The notes under the pieces were generated by a model, which did no database searches, had not been told where the DNA came from, and saw nothing but the letters and a program-made list of their open reading frames with translations. From the NCBI GenBank assembly GCA_022885665.1, contig JAGQDJ010000024.1:186001-250000 (forward strand): a DNA stretch of 64,000 bases, in the 5' to 3' direction. Of the stretch, positions 59,801 through 64,000 are shown piece by piece. Position 1 is the stretch's first letter, and each line of letters opens with the position of its first letter. The DNA is from Triops longicaudatus (taxonomy: Eukaryota; Arthropoda; Branchiopoda; Notostraca; Triopsidae). A program made the position numbers and the translations under genes.

Positions 59801-61461
59801 GGGCGGCAGTTTACAGGCACGTAGAAAATTATTATCAACCAGAACTTCCAATCAGTCTACCGGGTTATATATTACTTCAAGGAATTGTCCTTTTCGCATT
59901 GAATAAACGAACCAGGAGCGGACTAGTTTGCAAGCGGCCAATGTGGAAATTCTAAAACTGGCTCCACTAAGCCCTTTTAGCATTATTGATACTAAGAAAG
60001 CCGTGGCCCAAAAAGGCCCATGAGGCAATTGCCACAATGCCACTATGTCCAGTCCTCGCGTGAAACTAACGCAAGGTTATACGACCAAAGTGGAATAGCG
60101 CTACTGCTCTCGCTGTGCATTTACTACAGTACATATTTTTTGCATGCTTCCTCTTTTTTTTTGGTTCGTGGGGGGGGGGGGGGGGAGTATGGGGCTTCTT
60201 CTGCCCTGACATGAGGAGGATGTGAGAGCCAAGAAGCAAACCAGGGCCAAAACTTCTCTGCTCCCAACGAGCAAATATCCCAAGTCCGGTGGCCAGCAAA
60301 TGGCCTTGTCCTTGAAGGCGTTTTTTCTTTTCTTTTTAGTCGCTAACGATAGCGCAATAGGGATTTCGAAGAATGACCGTGAACGTGAGCTGTGGAGTTC
60401 ATGCTCGTGAGTTGGATTATGCTATTTCGCGAGTCATGTGTGCCTTCGGACTCGTTGTTATACACTTATGACAGCGATTGCTCCCCGCGACCCCGGCACT
60501 AACGCCTGTTGGTCGCAGCGGAGACCCTGAAGTGGGCTTCGGAGCCGGTACCGACTCATCATTTGTCTTTGTCCCGACCGCTCTTCTATCAACTCGATGT
60601 ATTGATCCGAAATCGAGCAAGCTTGTCCAGATTTCAATAATGGAAACCATGATGTGTCTAAATCGTACTGCACAATACGTATATTCCGTTTCGACTAATC
60701 ACTATGCTGCGCAATTATACTTGAACTACCAGTTTCTTTTTTCTATCCTGTTATGTATAATTGCACGCAAAAGTAATTCTGTCAAGAGGTTTTACAATTT
60801 TATGTTCAATTTGAGGTTTGCGCCAGTATTTCGAGCAGAAAAGCTAATTCTTCCATCACGTGAAGGAAAAAGTCACACTATCTGCCATCTAGTGAAAAGC
60901 TGTAGCACTAAGGCATGCAGTTGTTAGGACTCGACACTGCGGATTTCAGCGCTAATCGCCATAACAATTCAAGGTGTGCTGTGCAGTGTTTCACGCGCTA
61001 TGGCATAAATCAGAGCCTAAACTGTGATAAGATTACTATCCTTCTACGCAGCAAGAACTTTAACCCATACTAACCAGAGTGAGTAGTTTAAGTTTATTTG
61101 CAAAGTAAAACTAGTTATATTTTGAAGATTTACTAACAAAAACATCGGATGACCTTGAACTTAGCAACGATTCCGATACATCACTCGTCCGGCTTTGGTT
61201 TCGTAATTCTGCTGATGACAGTTACGAATACGAAACATTTTGTTCAGAATTCTTTAGCTTACAATGAAAATGATGTAAAATAGAGTTAATGTTGATCGTA
61301 CAGTTGTTATAGTAATTTATACCTCACATTGTCATGGTGTGCGAAATTTTATTTCGCAGCCTTTTCAAACTACTTCTGTTGTGAATTTGACTAATGATAA
61401 TTTAATGTATAGTATGTATATCTTGTGAATATTTTTTTTTCTATGTTTATCCTTTTCTAGA
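56850..61461. other. Divergent intergenic region between E75 and the ZNRF-like gene
   Basis: About 4.6 kb between the minus-strand E75 distal start and the plus-strand ZNRF-like exon, so it should hold both promoters and the ZNRF-like 5' UTR exon(s). A G16 run lies at 60170-60185. No coding exon or RNA gene is recognised. Frames such as 60478-60927 have no motifs. Confidence 0.55.
60170..60185. repeat. Poly(G) run, 16 bp
   Basis: An uninterrupted run of 16 G on the plus strand in the E75/ZNRF-like intergenic region. Such runs can form G-quadruplex structure and are error-prone in sequencing. Confidence 0.9.
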
Positions 61462-62233
61462 ATGGGATCGAAAGTAAGTAGCACCTCCCAAGGAGGTACG
61501 AATTACAGTTCTGCTGAAGTCAGTGCCGGAGGGCAGACATCCAGTCCCCATAGGCAAGATCAAACTCAAAGCATAACATCGTCACTCATCAACTTGGTGA
61601 CCAATCGCAATCCAACCTCCCAATCTACACTGAGTGCTTCGCCGCCCGTTCCACACCAAGATTGTCGTCAGGCAAACGTCGCAGTTCGTCCGGCTTATTC
61701 CCGGAGTTATAGCACTTCCCACTCGGAGACGGTGGGAGGGCCTGACAGTCTCGAGGCCCAGCGTCGCCATGCCGAGGTTAATCGAAGTATGAGTATTAGC
61801 TCTAATGCAGGGGTCAATCGCAGCGAAAGTACGGGCAGTAGCAGTTCCGGCGGCTTTGGTCAGTTTCTGAACAATTTCAGTTTATGGCGCCCGTCTCTCA
61901 GCTCGGACCGACAGCGAACGCGTTCCTTATCCCATATGCCGGATACCGAAGCCCAACCCGGCTCGCATTCTCACCGCGATGTTTCAACCGGCTTAGCATT
62001 AGTATCCGATGATCATAGAGAAGAGCCTGAACGCAGTAATTATGGACGGTCAGCTTTAGCTCGACTCCTCCCCGGCTCAAGTTCCGGCTCGCGGAATAGA
62101 GACTCGATCTCCGACCGGGATTTGACAGCAGCTCAAGACTTACTCTCCGAAGCTTCACTGGCTGGATTAGGCCTTGGATTAGGACGCGTCTTCGTTACCC
62201 ATTCGCTCCCGGCACATATATGGGCCGTGAATG
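61462..62233 (+). CDS. Probable ZNRF1/2-like zinc/RING E3 ubiquitin ligase, N-terminal exon (rest outside window)
   Basis: ATG at 61462 follows a strong acceptor (ccttttctag), implying a 5' UTR intron. The exon encodes 257 residues and ends in phase 1 at the donor AATG|GTAAGT. The N-terminus MGSKVSSTS fits the myristoylation consensus (Gly2, Ser/Thr at position 6-7). The body is Ser/Gly/Asn-rich and disordered. The end LGRVFVTHSLPAHIWAVN resembles the segment that precedes the zinc finger-RING module in ZNRF1/2 proteins (SLPAH motif), membrane-associated E3 ligases. The zinc finger and RING are not in this window, so the assignment rests on N- and C-terminal motifs of one exon and is from memory of the family. 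No continuation exon beginning in the right phase with a CPxC motif was found before 64000. Confidence 0.55.
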
Positions 62234-64000
62234 GTAAGTTGAAGAGATAAGCTACGTTATTATCTTAGTTCGTATATTCACATATTCCCTGAGCTAGCTC
62301 TCGCGCTACTTTGCTCTCTAAAACTGACAGTTCCGTAATAAACGGAAAGGCGAACAGATGAAGGGCGTAATCCAACTCACAGTAACGTCAGACGCAAATG
62401 AAACTACTTAGCTAATGAAGGATGGTTATATGCCGGGAAGGATATAAGTCTCGCGTGTGATCTTGTCGCGACTTTTCATAACGTTATGCATCGTAACTGT
62501 TGCAACGGTGAAGTCTGGGATTAAAAAGGGGCTGAAAGTACTGTTTGGCTAACGTTCAGCGGTAGTGCAACGGATCAGGACATTCCTGAGCCATTTGCGT
62601 TTATTTATTCAAGCTGTTTGGGCTTTTTGGGAGGGATACTTTACTTTAAGGTGGTGTAAAAGGTCACAGGAACTTGGCAGCGTTGGTAGTACGCATGCTG
62701 AAATGAGTTTATTTGCAGGTAAACCATCCGGTTACAGGAAAGGGAAACGTGCCAAGCTGTCTCTGTTGATTGTGATATCACAAAGCGTCACTTTGTTAGT
62801 TTAGACCTAGAAATTTCTTGTAAAGCGAAGCAGGCTCAGCCTTTTTTCATTAGATGTGAGGACACGGTCGTATTCCACGTTTTTAGCATTCAGGATTCAC
62901 GGATAGCATGCATGCTTAAAAGCTGCATCTGCCCGAACGTGGAGCGTTTCAAGTGCAAACTCAATTCTCCCGGAACGCGTTTGCAGTTTTACTCTTCCGT
63001 GGGTTACCTAAAATTTCCCTAAGTCTACCGAACGTAAAAATAAATGAACAATCGCATCACCTTTCATAGCAGCTTAGTAGGATGTCGTTGTTGGATTTTT
63101 GTACCCAGCAGCTTTCGCTGTTTGTTTTTTTGTCAGAAAAGACATAATTCTCGGCACGGTCTCACACTTAGGACAGTTTGACACTCGCTGTAAGAAGAAG
63201 GAAATGTCACAACGCAATGGACCGTTAAATTTTGGTAACCATGAATTGGAATTTTTAGTTTCGTTTTGTGGAAGAATAGGATTTCGCGCTGCTCAAGACT
63301 TCTGTCAAGTACTGCAAGACATGTTTGCTTTAGGTTCGAATTGTTTTTTGTTTAGATTATAATGCCGTATTTGTTAGAACCAGAAACAAATACCGCATAA
63401 TAAAATAAACATAACACAAATTCTTCTTTGATAGCTTTCAGGGTCTTAAAAAATAAATACAAAACGGGTCTTAAAACACGTCAGAATACCTTAGTTGAAC
63501 ATCGTCGCTAGGTTGTTATGGCACCGTATAACCTAAAGACTATTTGCCAGCCTGCAACACCTTTGTCTCTCTGGATGTGTTTTGGTTCCGTAGCGCTTAT
63601 CAATTAACGTTGGTAACGATTAATATTTATTACGATTGAAGCTTCTCGTTGATAATGCTGCTTGCTGGTACGCGAGTTTCTCCTAAAGTAAAAAAAGCAA
63701 ATTTAGCGACGTTGACAACGACGTCCGTAATATTAGAGTAGCATTCCAGTTTTGCCAAAGTAACGTTGATTGACCTATTATCCAGCTACTACGAAATTAT
63801 ACCCTAGCCTGGGTAAAGGAATGGTGTTGAGTCAGGTATAATCGTAAGAGAAGCAACTATAGTTAGTAAATAAGAATGAAGTGGATGTTATTTGGTTCGC
63901 AAAACTTTGTCGTTTATTTCCGTATTAATACACATATCAAACAATGCATACCTAGAATGAACTTAATAATAAACTTTCTTTCTCAAATTGATATTTCCGT
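62234..64000. other. Intron 3' of the ZNRF-like first coding exon
   Basis: The remaining 1.77 kb shows no exon with a suitable phase-1 acceptor and zinc-finger or RING cysteines. The frame at 63099-63362 has no recognisable motif. The sequence is AT-rich intronic. Confidence 0.5.

Noticed and set aside
60478..60927. 149-codon plus-strand frame upstream of the ZNRF-like gene
   Set aside because: It has no motifs, its composition shifts halfway, and it is not linked to the downstream exon; probably chance in a promoter/UTR region.
61582..61770. Minus-strand frames opposite the ZNRF-like exon
   Set aside because: They are shadows of the plus-strand coding exon.
63099..63362. Candidate second exon of the ZNRF-like gene
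   Set aside because: No acceptor in the right phase and no zinc-finger or RING cysteine pattern.
1..64000. tRNA genes, CRISPR arrays, bacterial contamination
   Set aside because: No T-arm/acceptor-stem combinations or spaced repeats were seen by eye, and spliceosomal introns are present throughout. A tRNAscan run would be decisive for tRNAs.

Overview
This window is nuclear DNA from an animal, most likely an arthropod. Genes are split by GT-AG introns, many only 55-100 bp long. The largest locus is an ecdysone-pathway nuclear receptor, E75, with several alternative first exons, a layout typical of arthropods. The E75 ligand-binding domain reads to me as crustacean/branchiopod-like, but the species is not proven. 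There are no operons, CRISPR arrays or prokaryotic signals. All coding models were rebuilt by hand from splice sites and reading phase.

Layout, left to right. Bases 1-6.1 kb (minus): 5' two thirds of a calcium/calmodulin-dependent kinase I gene. 7.1-7.7 kb (minus): UBE2N/Ubc13. 8.2-11.9 kb (minus): 5-aminolevulinate synthase in nine coding exons, with a 5' UTR intron, a TATA box and a cap-proximal candidate iron-responsive element. 14.3-17.3 kb (minus): a secreted ENPP-type ectonucleotide phosphodiesterase in 11 exons. 19.8-24.9 kb (minus): Enhancer of zeste (PRC2 methyltransferase) in 13 exons. 25.1-26.9 kb (minus): an unrecognised three-exon gene whose product repeats a SUMO-interaction-like motif. 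28.4-56.8 kb (minus): E75, with a common 3' body and at least five candidate N-terminal exons, two of which bypass the DNA-binding domain. 61.5 kb to the right edge (plus): first coding exon of a probable ZNRF1/2-like myristoylated RING E3 ligase.

Most coding sequence is on the minus strand. The genes do not form one pathway, but two themes recur. ALAS makes heme, and E75 proteins are known heme- and gas-sensing receptors. UBE2N and the ZNRF-like gene are both ubiquitin enzymes. The large E75 introns hold a nearly perfect 279-bp foldback element and a GC-rich pre-miRNA-sized hairpin.

The observations most worth testing are the ALAS iron-responsive element, the E75 isoforms predicted to lack a DNA-binding domain, the SIM-repeat gene just upstream of E(z), and the foldback element.
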